Shown here piece by piece: positions 32,741 to 45,069 of a DNA stretch of 64,000 nucleotides (position 1 is its first letter; every line of letters begins with the position of its first letter). Both the position numbers and the translations under genes were made by a program. This DNA comes from Pohlia nutans (taxonomy: Eukaryota > Streptophyta > Bryopsida > Bryales > Mniaceae): assembly GCA_022496805.1 (NCBI GenBank), contig CM040103.1:2188001-2252000 (forward strand), in the 5' to 3' direction. Under the pieces are notes generated by a model. That model made no database searches, had not been told where the DNA came from, and saw only the letters and a list, made by a program, of their open reading frames with translations.

Positions 32741-34840
32741 ATAGTCCATAGGTTTCATATGATATAAATTCATATTATAAATTTATAATGTGAGAGAGCA
32801 ATGTTTACATAGAAATTCTAAAGACATGAAGAGTTTTCTGAAGAGTAGCTTTGATATCCTTTGTGATGTTTAATGCGCAACGTTATGAAGTTTATCAAAT
32901 TTTTGTTGCTAATTTGAACAAGATTCATCCTTAAAATTTAGCGTAGTTGATTGATACAATTTTTTTTAAATGGGAATAAAAACTAGATTTCCTACATGGA
33001 GTGGAGATTTATAGACTCTTGAAACCTAAGTGTCATCCAAGTACTGTATGAGTAGCTTTAATGTAACAATGTAGTGCATATATATATTCTTGATATATTT
33101 TACATTTTAATATAAAAAGAGCATCCTAGGAATCTGGATTTTCTCTACAAAGCATAGATGAAAGCATAGTAAAGTGAATCAACATTGATCCCCATGAGAA
33201 AGCAACAATGCACGGTCGAAAAATTCATTAAAATTTTATTTTTTGTAAAACCTTTTTTTGCTAATAAAATAAAAGACATGATGTTTAACAAAGCTTGACA
33301 AAGAGTATTGAAAATTTCATCTTCAATAATTATTTATGTATATTGTAATGACATTGAAGTAGTCTAAATTGAAAAAGTAATTTTGAACGAAATTGAATAG
33401 TTGATATTAATGAAGTTGAAAATGCATTAAATATATATTTTTCAAGATCTTTTTGTTTGGAGCCCTCAAATACACAATGGACTTAAAGAATATAAAATTC
33501 ACGTTGATATTAAATATGATTTAGTTCATCAAATTTGCTCCCAAAATTGAATATGGACATCATTTTTGAGTTCTAGTTTTAGTAATTTTTTTAAATGATT
33601 CTTACTTTGAAACTTTGGATTCAATCACTTATAAGAACAACATAGGGCGCCATGAAATTAGAACCAATAGAAAAGAAAATTTGATACTCTTTTATAGCCG
33701 CTTTGACCAAACCATTGTAATTTGAACTTGGTTGATCAACTTTTTTGTACACAATATCATGCTTTCATCCGCATGTTAATCCCTAATTGCGCCAACGTTC
33801 ATTTTAAATTTTTTTTAGAGTACTTTCACCTTTGGAGAGTTGTAACTTTTGCATATAGTGTTAGGTTTTAATGAAATTTTGGAAAACCCCCCTCATGATG
33901 TCTAGGTTCTATGTTAGAAACTTTGTATCAATCCAAGATGTATTAAAATTATGGGAATCATTTGGAAACACAGGTTTTAATTTAGGACAAATATTGTGAA
34001 TTATAAAGACTAGAATTTCAAGGGCTTGTTTCTTCCTCATTCAATGTCTGTTTCTATTAAAATTGTAGCATTGGATTTTCCTTGAAGTTTAGTTACTACA
34101 GTAAAATTATCATTTCAGCCCAAGTTGTTCTAATTGCTTGTAAGTCATTTAATGCACATGTCTCTTTTGGACACTTTTTGCTTTATGGGTCAAGTGGGTC
34201 ACTTTTAGGGCTATTTTAGGATTAACCAATTTTTTTCCAAAAGATTTTTTTTGGTACTAATGTATTTATATGATGATTTTGAACCACTTTGTAGTTTAAA
34301 TTTTTTCATTTGAGGATTTTTGAGATTAAATATCTTTAAAGTATTTCTAGGAAAATTTCATCATCCTCTTTCAAAACTAAAACATGATGATCTTGCAATT
34401 GATGTGGCCAAATGACTCCGAATCTAATCCACGCAATCTGCAACATGTATACTACAAGATTGTACGGTTGAGACTTCCATATATCACTTCAATTTTTATC
34501 TATGGCACATCAAAAGCAATAATATTTTTTTTCATTAATTTTTTTCAATCCTGTAGGGGTTAAAGTAGCAAAATTGCTAAACTCTCTCTAGAAAAAAAGA
34601 ATTTTTAGTGAAGGTTGTTGAGGTACTGAGAGCCTTTTTTAGGAGGATTTAATAATAGAGGTTTAGTTAAAATCAAGCATGATTGTGACTATGGTAACAA
34701 GGACCAAGGCCCATGTCAAATTAATCAAATTGAACATTTTCATAGTTGCTCAAACAAAACATTATTTGAAGTGATTAATGCAATAATTATTTGTGTCAAA
34801 AAAATTCAACCAAACAATCTACAAATAATGTGGTAAACAA
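32741..34840. other. AT-rich stretch inside the giant element, no gene seen
   Basis: About 2.1 kb of low-GC sequence with no long ORF and no repeat that I could match elsewhere in the window. Confidence 0.5.
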
Positions 34841-35990
34841 TTGGACTAGAGGCACTCAAGAGTTGGGAGTTGAAAAGGGAGTTTAAGCTAAAAATAATCG
34901 GGAGTTGAAAAGCGGCAATTGAGAGTTGAAAGGAAAAAATGGGCTAGAAGCATAGTTGAAGGGGGGCAGTCGAAGGCATTTAGCTAAAGGCAATCGGAGT
35001 TGAAAAGTGATTGTTGGTTAGAAGTAGTCACTTTGAAAATTTGTATCAATTTGAATATTGGGAATTAAATTGCTAAAATTTGTGCATTAGTTCAAAGACA
35101 CATAGAGGCCGTTGGGAGTTGAAGGGACAATTGGAATATGAGGAGTCCGAGAAATTAGATTAGAAGCATTGGGGAGTTGAAAAAAGGCAGTCGGGCTAGA
35201 GGCAGTCGGGATAGGTAGATAGGGCAGTCGGACTAGGCGGTCAGGAGTTGAAAAGGCAATTGAATAATAATAAAGGGTAAAAACAAGAGGCAGTCGGACT
35301 AGTCGGACTAGGCAGTCGGGGCAGTCGGGGCAGTCGGACTAGGCGGTCGGGAGTTGAAAAGGCAATTGAATAATAATAAAGGATAAAAACTAGAGGCAGT
35401 CGGGGCAGTCGGACTAGGCGGTCGGGAGTTGAAAAGGCAATTGAATAATAATAAAGGGTAAAAACTAGAGGGCAGTCGGGGTAGTCGGGGCAGTCGGACT
35501 AGGCGGTCGGGAGTTGAAAAGGCAATTGAATAATAATAAAGGGTAAAAACTAGAGGGCAGACGGGGAGGGGCAGTCGGAGAGGGGCAGACGGGATGAGGG
35601 GCAGACGAGGAGGGGCAGTCGGAGAGGGGCAGACGGGATGAGGGGCAGACGGAGAGGGGCAGACGGGATGAGGGGCAGACGGGGAGGGGCAGACGGGATG
35701 AGGGGCAGACGGGGAGGGGCAGTCGGAGAGGAGCAGACGGGATGAGGGGCAGACGGGGAGGGGCAGTCAGAGAGGGGCAGACGGGGAGGAGCACACGGGA
35801 TGAGGGGCAGACGGGTTGAGGCAGTCGGAGAGGGGCCGTTGGATTGGGGCAGTCGGCAGGGGCGGATGGATCTAAGCCGTAGGATTGAAGCAGTCGGCAT
35901 GAGTGGGGGCAGTCGGGAGGCATGGCAGTCGGAGGGCAGGGGCAGTCCGGAGTGAGGCAAGCGGACTGAGGGTAAAAAAATTACCCGGGA
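34841..35990. repeat. Minisatellite, right arm
   Basis: GGCAGTCGG units; from 35230 to 35550 four units of about 80-100 bp with AGGCAATTGAATAATAATAAAG; from 35553 to 35830 short units GGGGCAGACGGGATGA/GGGGCAGTCGGAGA. Pro/Ser/Cys-rich minus-strand frames (35465-36020) are repeat artefacts. Confidence 0.85.
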
Positions 35991-36604
35991 CCACATAGCC
36001 ACGTAGGACACGACTTTCAAGGGGTCCTACGTGGACATGCCACATGTGCTGCTTAAGCCACGTATAGCTTGCAAGGTGACACAAAGGTAACTGTTTTACC
36101 CCTACCTGGTGAAAAGACTAGCTCCAGTCTAGGTTGACCCTATCGTGTCGTGCCGGAGGGGTCCGACACGACATGATGGGCATGACACGACATGACCGAC
36201 ATGATGAACAACCCTGGCGGGAGCAGCTCTCAGAGAGAGTTGGAGGTTTCTTAGAGCTGGCAAAGTACGTCGATATGGAGCGCCGGGCGTTAGTTCGAAA
36301 ATGTTACAGCCTCACTTGTTGCAGCACAGGCTTCGATCAATTTGAGTTGCTCGATCACTGAGCTGAGTGAGATTGTTGTGGAAGATTGAATGTTTAGTTC
36401 ATTCGCAGTGGTGTTGTTTTATACGATTTGCTTCAGACACGCCGAAACTCGCAAGAAGCTAAGTTGTTCAAATGACGCGGACTTGATTTGTCAGAGCTCA
36501 GACGCCGGTCCCGACAGACCAAAGTTGATCAAAGGCAGCAGCCTGAGACTGAACTCATTCGTGATGGGAGGTGGGTCTTCTGACTTGAATTGGTGGTTTC
36601 ATAC

Positions 36605-36652
36605 GAATTCGTCTTGAACGGCGCCGGCGAACCAAGGACAACACGATCTATA
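36605..36652 (-). promoter_or_regulatory. Conserved 5' block of peptide-gene copy A, stranded by the insertion
   Basis: The minus strand reads TATAGATCGTGTTGTCC, then GGTTCGCCGGCGCCGTTCAA and GACGAATTC. The same block stands upstream of copies B and C and, in part, the broken copy E. It now lies 13.9 kb from the copy A coding region. Confidence 0.6.
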
Positions 36653-36904
36653 CAGTGTGGTTCAATGAAGACCCAAGTTACAGGCCATTCTTGTTGATAG
36701 ACTAGTGAGTTTACTAATAACAACCAACGAAGACCCGAATTGCACGCCCTTCTAGTTGACAGACTAATGAGTTACTAAGTTCTTGGAACTGGGAACAAGT
36801 CACAGCTACTGTAGCTGTCAAGGGGGATTCTATGATAATGTGATGGAAATTCAACAGTTACTAAACTTTGGATAATTGTACACCCGGGGACCGGGGTGCT
36901 CAGG

Positions 36905-38685
36905 CTATTATATTGGTTAGTTTCGCCAATCCCTGTTATTTTCTAGTATAACTTACAACCTATTACACTTGAAAATAACAGAGATTGGCCAATTTTACCA
37001 ATTTGGTGTTATTTTGTAAATTATTACCTGTTACACTTGAAGATGACAGGGCAGGGATTGACCAATTTTACCAATTTTACCAATTTGGTGTTGTACACAT
37101 ATTTTAAGCAATGGGGAGAGGGGATGCACATTGATTTTATTTTAATAACTTTTGATAGTACAAGTGGTGATCTTGAGTGAAATGATGAAATTATTTGCGT
37201 TTCATGACTTAAATGAAACATGTAAATTATGGATGAAATATAAATTTCTCATCCAACAAGATGTACATTCATCCAAAATGAAGTAATATTATCTTTGTAG
37301 TACACCCCTTTTCTACAATTTCAGCATCATTGTGTGGGTTCTTTTCAATAGTCTATTTTCGGACAATATACTTTGAATGGCAATCTAATAATAAATTGCC
37401 CCAAATACCATTGGACTAGCCACATTTGTTTCAAGACCAAATCAAGGATGAATTGTTCAATTTGGTCATAGACACATTAATAATGATTGCAACCGACTGA
37501 GGACATCATTAAACTTGGGGATCCCATTTTGACATCATTTCAAAGCGATTGTCTTTTGATGATCATTCTAATAATGAAAATTCTCATAGTTCTAGGTTAA
37601 TGTTGGATTAACTTGCATTGAATCAACATCAAATTAATTATCATTGTTGAAACAACATGAGACCAATATCATCTTACTGGGACCAATTATGATATCATAC
37701 TTACTAATTAGCATTAAAAAAATTCATCAAATTATTATTAAATCAATTTACAAGTATTATTCTAATTATTATCAAATCAACATACATGTTATTCCAGTAT
37801 TAAAATGATACTGCATCATATTTACATTGATCAAATGGGTATCATATCAACATCATTTTAATATCATTCTAACATCATTCAATGCCAAAATGTAGTCAAA
37901 CAGTCATAAGAGCTTTGCTAGGCTCTCTGGAATTTAATCAATTGCAATTAATTCTTGTATTTGATGAATTCGACTTTATAGCAATAAGAGAAAGAACAGG
38001 TCAGTTTGATCAAATCGATGCTTGCGTTGACTGTGGGTGATGGTATGGTTGGGGTACCTAAAAAAGCTGTCTTCGGGACAATTGCACTATGTGCTGGTGT
38101 GTCAAACAAACATATTTTTTAATTTTAATAAAGTAAGACTTTATTAAATGTGATTTTAGTTTTCTACACTTATAACGTATCAAGGAAAAAAATTTGATTG
38201 CAATCAAAGATTTTTAAGTAATTTTATTTGATTTTTTAGTTGAAAAAGTAAGTTATGTCCCAATCACCTAGAATCCCTGAAATCAAGCAAATGGAATATC
38301 AAAAAATATATATATATATATATATATATATTATTTTTGAATATGACCTACATCTAATTGTGTAGAGTACAAAATAATTTATTTTATCATTAAAAAAATT
38401 AATGAATTGTGCACTATGTAGCTTGCAAATCCCAAAATTCAGCATTTTTTTACACATCTATGAATGGATCTAAAAAATTTAATTTTTTTAATATAAACTC
38501 TTTGAACATATACATTTTGATTCCATTGAGGTGCAGGATTTTTTTTTTTCATTTTAGGATCTTTTTACTTGATCAAAATGAGCAAATTAGGCAAACTTTG
38601 GAGGTTTTAAACAAAAAATAACCTAATTAGTGTGTCCAAAAAGTGATACCCCAAGCTTATTATTGCCCCTGTGTGAGAGTCAGGT
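36905..38685. other. Intergenic, no gene seen
   Basis: AT-rich; a direct duplication near 36720-36780 repeats GAAGACCC...TTGCA-type sequence, (AT)n at 38307-38331, and a GGGGTAC...GATACCCC bounded segment at 38053-38657 like that at 24158-24665. Confidence 0.4.
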
Positions 38686-38689
38686 ATGA

Positions 38690-39320
38690 TGTCGATCAGT
38701 TGTCTTCCCAATCAACCCATTTCATTGACGCTTTGAGGCCGCCACATCCCATTGTTGAAGGGAGTTTAGTAAGTAATGTGATTTGATCGATGGATTCATA
38801 TGAATTTGAGTTGAGCTGCGCTCAAGGGGTGCACTGTACTAAACATGTAAGAGTATACGTGAGTGCACAGAAGGGGTATTAATTTGAACACTGCCGTATT
38901 ATGTATACATACAATAAACACATTTAGAATTAAAAATATTCACGTATACTTACAATAAACATATATTTAAAACGGAATACATCTGTATACAAAGGTATTT
39001 AGACATATAACCTCTCGTATATGTTAATTACGGGGTTTTTAAAAGGGGTCACGCACGTGATTCTCAAACATAATGTAAAGTACACCCCCGAGGAGCTGCG
39101 CTGTCTAGGTAAGGACAACACGACATATATGCAAGTGACGTTCAATGCAGACTCAAATTGTAAGCCATACTAATTGACACAGTTACTTCCTCCTAGATTA
39201 GAACAGGAGGTTTTGTGGGAACTGGGAACGCGTGATGTCCAGAGAATCGACAGTTTCTAAATTTGGTCAATTTAGTCGCGTAGACACATACAGTATGTAG
39301 TGGATGCCGTGATGATGATC
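38690..39320 (-). pseudogene. Repeat peptide gene, copy E, broken
   Basis: Only the end of the coding part remains: on the minus strand GTGGCGGCCTCAAAGCGTCAATGAAAT near 38725-38750 matches the tail of copies B and C (TGGCGACC...AAGCGTCAGTGAAAT). The conserved 5' block survives in part at 39105-39131 (TATATGTCGTGTTGTCCTTA). The repeat units are deleted. Confidence 0.6.
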
Positions 39321-40420
39321 AGAATTACTGGTTGACTGGTTCCTCAATTGAAAGTTCAACTACTGAAAACGATCAAAAGAGCTTTAAGTGAGCAAAACTG
39401 ATCGCAGATTAAATCAGCTCTGAATTTAGCTGCAACATTCACTTGACAGACAAGGAACAAAGTGAAATCACAAATATTTCAATCTCCAAAAAACGTACCA
39501 AACCTGTCTACTTTTGGTTGCTTTGGAGAGTCCTTTGGAGAGTCCTTTGTAAAATAGTTAGAGACAAGAAAGTCATGATTTTCTTTCAAAGAACAATTTT
39601 ATAGTGTGTATTTTTCAATTTTCATTCACATGATCATCATTCTCATTCAACTATTCCAAAATTTATACCAAAAAAGTGTTATTTAGCATTTAGAAAAGTC
39701 CTAGGTGAGTCATTAAAACCACTGATGATAGAGCTATTCTAATGCTTTTGATAGCTAATTGTTTACAATATTGCTTTCATTTTGTACTGTGTTTTATATA
39801 CATGTTGGAAACATTGACATATCAGTTTCCTCTCTAAATAATTACAATTTAAATCAAACATCACATTGAAAATGCCTTGAAAAAAAGCACTGAAAAAGCA
39901 CTGATGACAACTTAGGCGGTACGTTTTTTGGAGCCCTTCAATTGAATCTTTTCATAATTATAATAACAGAGCCTGCGTATAATGTGTTTACATATTTGAC
40001 AACCTTCAAAGTTATAGTACTATAATTGTCAAAGCAATGCGACAGCATACTATGATCGATTCATGTGTAGAAATTAAGAATCAGGATCTACTGTATATTT
40101 TCTATTGCTCTTGACCAAATGAAATGAATCTGTACGAAAGAATTAACTGTGAGAGCTCTTAGAGCTCATGACTTTTAAGTAATGAATTGATCTGACACTT
40201 TGATGAGACTAGCGAACAGCTCATTCAATCCCGTACATGTTCTGCCGGCCGGAAGATCGAGCTTGCCAGCTCTCGAATTCAATTTGCAATGAATTCTTCG
40301 ATTGAGAGTACATCGCAATGAAGGATTAGAAAAATTGGCCGGATTGTTCCTATTGATGCTTTCCTTGCATGTGTCGATAGTAGAGCATGAACTTGGTTAG
40401 TCGTCTTTCCAAATAACCCC
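39321..40420. other. 3' flank of peptide-gene copy B
   Basis: No ORF supported. It contains sequence shared with the flanks of copies A and C. A TTTGGAGAGTCC repeat occurs at 39520-39550. Confidence 0.4.
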
Positions 40421-40422
40421 TC

Positions 40423-40581
40423 TCATTAACGCTTCGAAGGAGGTCGCCACTTGGAGGAGCCACCATCGCCCATGGGAGACTTGGATGGAGGCCTCCACTT
40501 GGAAGAGCCACCATCGCCCATGGGAGCCGACTGCTTCGGTGGTCTCCACTTCGATGATCCTCCATCGCCCATCACTGCCAT
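40423..40581 (-). CDS. Repeat peptide gene, copy B (52 residues if TAA is Gln)
   Basis: It starts MAVMGDGGSSKWRPP, has three MGDGGSSKWRPP units joined by KQSAP and SKSP, and ends SKR-TAA-TGA. In copy C the same place reads SKR-CAG-TGA, so TAA (40426-40428) aligns with Gln and TGA is the shared stop. Under the standard code it is 51 residues. A TATA-like CCTATAAATCG lies about 480 bases upstream. No signal peptide, no known domain. Confidence 0.85.
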
Positions 40582-41020
40582 TTTATTGCAAACTGAGATC
40601 GATAGACTTGGAAAGCACTGGACTCTTGGAGCTAGACTTGTAAACCTCTTAAGATATGGGAAGTGGAGGCCGGTCTGTATGAAGCGTGGATCAGTTACAA
40701 CAGTTGTCAGTCTTGAAGAATGCCTTCCCGATCAAACAGCAGAAGCTGGCTAAGGTTGTCAAATTGGAGCACCGGGTGTATCACTTGTTGTGCAGCTCGT
40801 CTTCAGTTTGTGTTGACGAGTGAGCTGAGAAGGAATGCTTGAACATGAGGAAGAATGAATGTCTGGTGCTAATTTATACGTTCTGATTCACGTCGCAACG
40901 AGCTCGGTTCAAATGACGCGGAATTTTTTTTTTAGCGGACGCCTCGACAGACCAGACTCGTACGTTGTTCAAACGAAGCTAGCTTGAGAGTGGTAATTAT
41001 CTGAGTGACAGTCTGCGGAA

Positions 41021-41072
41021 GAATATTCGTATTGAACGGCGCCGGCAAGCGGAGGACAACACGATTTATAGG
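41021..41072 (-). promoter_or_regulatory. Conserved promoter/5' block of copy B with TATA box
   Basis: The minus strand reads CCTATAAATCGTGTTGTCC, TCCGCTTGCCGGCGCCGTTC and ATACGAATATTC. Copies A and C keep the same order, and the GCCGGCGCCG is self-complementary over GCCGGC/GGCGCC. The TATA position suggests a core promoter; the region between it and the ATG is presumably leader, possibly with an intron. Confidence 0.55.
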
Positions 41073-41289
41073 CCAGTGTCGTCCACTGTGGACCCAATAT
41101 AAAAGCCGTACTAGTTGACACTGGTCCAAGTTACTGTACAGTACGAGTAGTAGGTTCTTCCTCCCAGGTTGGACTGAAAATGAAAGCCGTATCAGTTGAC
41201 ACTGGTCCAAGTTACTGTGCAGGTAGGTACGTCCTCCAAGGTTGGAACAGGAGATTTCCTGGGAAAGTGAGATAAAATTTCGACAGTAA

Positions 41290-41756
41290 GAGCATGCCCA
41301 GCAGCATGTGTTTTGGAGGGACCAACGTCAAGATTTGGTGTAGTCATCTCCATTTGCTTCGAAGTTTGGCCCAGCAACTACCCACTAACGCTAAATAATA
41401 GTTTTTGGAGCCAAAGTTTGAAGTTTCCCCGCCATCCAGAGATGCATCGGCGCAAGCAAATTTCTCACACCAAGCAAGCAAAGATGCTCAATCAACAATT
41501 AAATAACAAGCTTAAAGACTATTCACCGGCCTGTGCTTCAAGGTCAACAATTAAATACCAAGCTTAAGACTATTCACCGGCCCGTGCTTCAAGGTCATCA
41601 AGTTACTTTCATAAAATCTTCGTTTTGTATGTTGCCTTGGTGTTCGTTCCAGGAATGTTGGTGGGGTACTTCTTGTAATACATTCCTCCATATTGAAAAT
41701 GGACCTCAAGTTGATGCTTGGCAGACATTTTTTCTCTGGAACTGTTGGACATGCTC
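41290..41756. mobile_element. GAGCATGCCCAGCAGCA MITE, unit 1 of 4
   Basis: Begins GAGCATGCCCAGCAGCATG and ends TGTTGGACATGCTC, with TAA on both sides (41287-41289, 41757-41759). TAA duplications and GAGCAT..CC ends fit PIF/Harbinger (Tourist-like) MITEs. Includes a local tandem duplication at 41485-41600 (AATTAAATA...CTTAAAGACTATTCACCGGCC). Confidence 0.85.
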
Positions 41757-41759
41757 TAA

Positions 41760-41914
41760 GAGCATGCCCAGCAGCATCCTTTTTTCACTCACCAAATTGA
41801 TTAATGACCTTTATTCTAAGCATGCTTGATGTTTGTTGCTGGGGAAGTTCCTAATTCTCTCACACCAACTTGCATGCGTTGGTGAGTGAAAAAAGGATGC
41901 TGCTGGGCATGCTC
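41760..41914. mobile_element. GAGCATGCCCAGCAGCA MITE, unit 2 of 4 (155 bp)
   Basis: Starts GAGCATGCCCAGCAGCATCC and ends GGATGCTGCTGGGCATGCTC, a long inverted pair, with TAA shared with its neighbours at 41757-41759 and 41915-41917. Compact derivative whose interior reappears inverted at the start of unit 4. Confidence 0.9.
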
Positions 41915-41917
41915 TAA

Positions 41918-42340
41918 GAGCATGCCCAGCAGCATGCAAATTGCAAAAGCACCAGTCTAACCTCAAGGTGGCAGAGGTTTGGCATGAACATGGCCCCAGC
42001 AGCAGTAGAAAATCTCATCTCAATCACCAAGATAGCTTGGCAGTGGGCTTTATTTGAGTTTTCTCCGCCATATACTGAAGCTTTGGAGGAAGAAAATTGC
42101 TCACGCCAAGCAAGAATCTTTGCCAATCAAAGGTAAGATAATGGCCTTGAAGCCTATTCATTGGCTCATGCTTCAAGGCCATCAAGTGTTATGAAGTACT
42201 TTCTCTTTTAATAAACTGCCTTGGAGTTCGCACAAGGATTGTTGCTGGGGTACTTCTATTCCAACATTCCTCTAAGTTTAAAATGGCCGTCAACTTGATG
42301 CTTGGCGGACTTATTTGATCTGGAGCTGCTGGGCATGCTC
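41918..42340. mobile_element. GAGCATGCCCAGCAGCA MITE, unit 3 of 4
   Basis: Starts GAGCATGCCCAGCAGCATGC, ends GCTGCTGGGCATGCTC; TAA at 41915-41917 and 42341-42343. Interior similar to unit 1 (GGTGGGGTACTTCT and GCTTGGCGGAC blocks). Confidence 0.88.
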
Positions 42341-42343
42341 TAA

Positions 42344-42712
42344 GAGCATGCCCAACAACATCCTTTTTTCACTCACCAACGCATGCAAGTTGGTGTGAGA
42401 GAATTAGGAACTTCCCCAGCAACAAACATCAAGCATGCTTAGAATAAAGGTCATTAATCAATTTTAAACTACTACTTTTGTCTCTACTTGAGACAATCAT
42501 AATGATCATGGAGAATAAGTTTACTAAAGTTATCTTCATAAAGTGGGAGCATGGTTTTGTCACAGAGTAAGACAAAGTGCTTGATGGGGAAATCACCTCC
42601 GCCATATGAACAATATTTGGAGTTGAAATATCAAACTCCAAACTATGAGAGGCACTTTACCAGTCAAAAATAGCGATGGTGAGTGAAAAAACGGATGCTG
42701 CTGGGCATGCTC
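42344..42712. mobile_element. GAGCATGCCCAGCAGCA MITE, unit 4 of 4
   Basis: Starts GAGCATGCCCAACAACATCC, ends GGATGCTGCTGGGCATGCTC; TAA at 42341-42343 and 42713-42715. Its left part is the inverse of unit 2 (AGAGAATTAGGAACTTCCCC), its right part unrelated. Confidence 0.88.
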
Positions 42713-42719
42713 TAAGTTG

Positions 42720-44830
42720 CCAACACTTGACCAGTCAATTTGATAAGGCATGATGATCTGCCGCCGGGAATTTCTTCACCACTTCACTACTGTACGACTG
42801 CCACATGTGATGACAACAGGTAGGGTCCCGCTGCCGACGGACATATTGTTCATCATTGCTTAGGTGACTCACACTCCTAGGATTTTGTTCTACGAGTCAC
42901 AGTAGTAAAACAACATTTGAAAGATTCAGCAACGCTTCCGAGCTGAACATTGGTTGTTTGATGTAGCTCGTACGTAGTATCAGAGCTGTGTTTGCTCAAT
43001 CCAGGACCTACGTTAGGCAACGATTTACATTCCCAAGCCGATCTTTAGGGCTCCCAAGCGACCAACTACTCTAGTTTTCTTTTTAACTCCTAAAGGACCA
43101 CAAATATGTTCCTCTCCAAACAAATAGTTTTTGATCTAAAACTTTTCTGACCGACCCAACTGTAGGATATTTCAACCGACTTGAGTTTATAACAACCTAA
43201 AAAATTTCAACTGTTCATAGTTCTTCACTAGTAAGATTATAAGCTTCAAAGTTAATTGCAATTTTTTTTTTGGCTTGTTGCCCAAGTTTGAAACTTTTGA
43301 AAATGCCCAAAATGCAAAGTTTACTCTCAGATTTGATAAAATGAATTTGGCAGTTGCGTATATGGGGACGTTAGCTCATTGTGTTCAAAAAAAATTCAAA
43401 TGCATAGTTCATTGTATGAAAATTTTCAGGGGTTGCCCGCAATTAGGTTTTACACCTTTGCATAAATATGTTTTTTTGATCTATACATCATCTACGTACG
43501 CATATTACCATCTCATCTTCGTTACAAAAAGTAGAATCACCACAAAAAAATCTCAATAAGTTTTCATCCTATGTTTATGTAAATTCCTAAATACTCCCAT
43601 TTTTTCCTACCCTAATATGTGTAGTTGTAATTTTTCAATCTCCTTATTAAAATAGTCTTTTTTTAATTTATAATATTTACATAATTTAGCGGAATTTTTT
43701 TGTAAACAATGTGTATGAAAATCAAAATTCCTCATGCGATCCCTGTTTCCTTCCTTACTACAGCCAGAAAGAGATGCCTTCATTGAAGAGAATCTCCTCT
43801 CAGTGGGAAAGGAAATTCAAAAAAGATTGGACCATGAATGAAAATTGTTTCCCCTGTGGCCCTAGAAAAACAGAATTCATAGAGTGTCATCCAAGTTTTA
43901 GAGGACAATGTGTTATTTTTCATTCAATTTCATTGGAGATCTGAAAAAATATTTACACTTCATAAATTATTTAATTTTTTCTTCACCTTATGTTGAACTC
44001 TTATTTATATATAATTTTTCATAAAATGAGCTCATAATTATAATAAGCCCCTACTACTATTTAAAAATGGGTTTTGCATATTCCAAACACACTAGAATAA
44101 ATTTTAAAAAATATAAATTTTAACTCCAATGAATAAAAAACCATCCTAATTTGCATCTCACGTATTTTCTAACTTTTTGCCCACTGTCCTCCTCAAGGCA
44201 GAGTAGAGTATGACAAGTTTGACCAGATCTTGGGTAAACTACAACTCCTCTGCTCTAGACACTCAGTATAGTCTCATCATATGGGTTGCGTTCAACCCCA
44301 ACACCGATTTTCATAGTTAGGCCAATCTCTTTCTTGCCCATGTCCACTCTGTCGTCATGGCATTGTATTTTATTTCTCTTTTGCAATTGACTCTCTTCAA
44401 TTTGTTCCAAAAAAAAATTAAAAAAATAAACAAAATTTTAGTTTTGGTAAAGAATCTGAGATACTAGTCAAACCTATTCCGAAATCTTAGTTTTGGTAAA
44501 GAATCTGAGATACTAGCCAAACCACAGTCCGGGAAGTTTTTTGAGCTTTACCGGTTACTTTCCTTTCATTCCAAGATTGAACCAGTTTTTCAAGTGTGGA
44601 GTCCGGTTATTTTCTCTATTTAATATATAAAATAATTTTTTTTTGCTTTTTCACCCGGTTTTTAGCCGCTCCTTCTAAATTCCAATCGGTTTTTTAGAAA
44701 ATCAACCGGCTCATCTTACACTAGCTGCCGGTTCTCCCCGTTCATTGAGTCAAACCTATTCCGCTTTCTAGCGACATGTGCACGTCATGTCGGCAGCGGG
44801 GCCCCCCAAAGGAATGATGAAGCTTTAGTT
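42720..44830. other. Intergenic, no gene seen
   Basis: Mostly AT-rich. Short direct duplication at 44433-44520 (TTTTGGTAAAGAATCTGAGA twice). Ends with CGACTTGAGTT-like sequence near 43180; a TTTAACTCCTAAAGGACC end near 43079 resembles the TTAACCCCTAAG repeat. No ORF is convincing. Confidence 0.4.
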
Positions 44831-45020
44831 CGTTATGGCATGTGGCAGCAGTACACAAGTACCTGTCCAATTCTCATCCCAGTTTCCCACGAATTTAACC
44901 TTCGGTCAGACCAACTTACAGTCATTTGGAGGAAGTAACTTACTAAGTCTCACAGTCTCGTGCGCAGGTCAACCAGTACAAACATTCGGCTTTCATTCTG
45001 GGTCTGCATTGGGTGACACA

Positions 45021-45069
45021 GTTTACACAGTTGTTCTTCGCTCGCCGGCGCCGTTCAACACGAATATTC
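45021..45069 (+). promoter_or_regulatory. Conserved 5' block of peptide-gene copy C
   Basis: TTTACACAGTTGTTCTTCGC, TCGCCGGCGCCGTTCAACAC and GAATATTC, matching copies A and B in the same orientation relative to the gene. The TATA position is weakened (TTTACACAG), so promoter strength may differ. Confidence 0.5.

Larger units (their letters stand above)
22897..36216. mobile_element. Giant non-autonomous hAT-like foldback element, 13,320 bp
   Basis: The ends are CAGGGTTATTCATC and, at the right, the reverse complement of CAGGGTTGTTCATC, with a perfect 8-bp TSD. CAGGGT ends plus 8-bp duplications are hAT hallmarks. Inside both ends the arms mirror each other: GTCGTGTC repeats, ACCAGGTA, a GTGGAC-containing block, then GGCAGTCGG minisatellite in opposite orientation. 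Further in lie inverted tandem arrays. No transposase ORF was found. It interrupts the upstream region of peptide-gene copy A: the sequence on both sides lines up continuously with 40440-41300 of copy B. It may be a composite of several repeats trapped between hAT ends. Confidence 0.85.

Noticed and set aside
35465..36020. Pro/Ser/Cys-rich ORFs (SAPLRLPL-like repeats) on the minus strand
   Set aside because: They are translations of the GGCAGACGGG/GGCAGTCGG minisatellite; all frames are open because of the unit composition.
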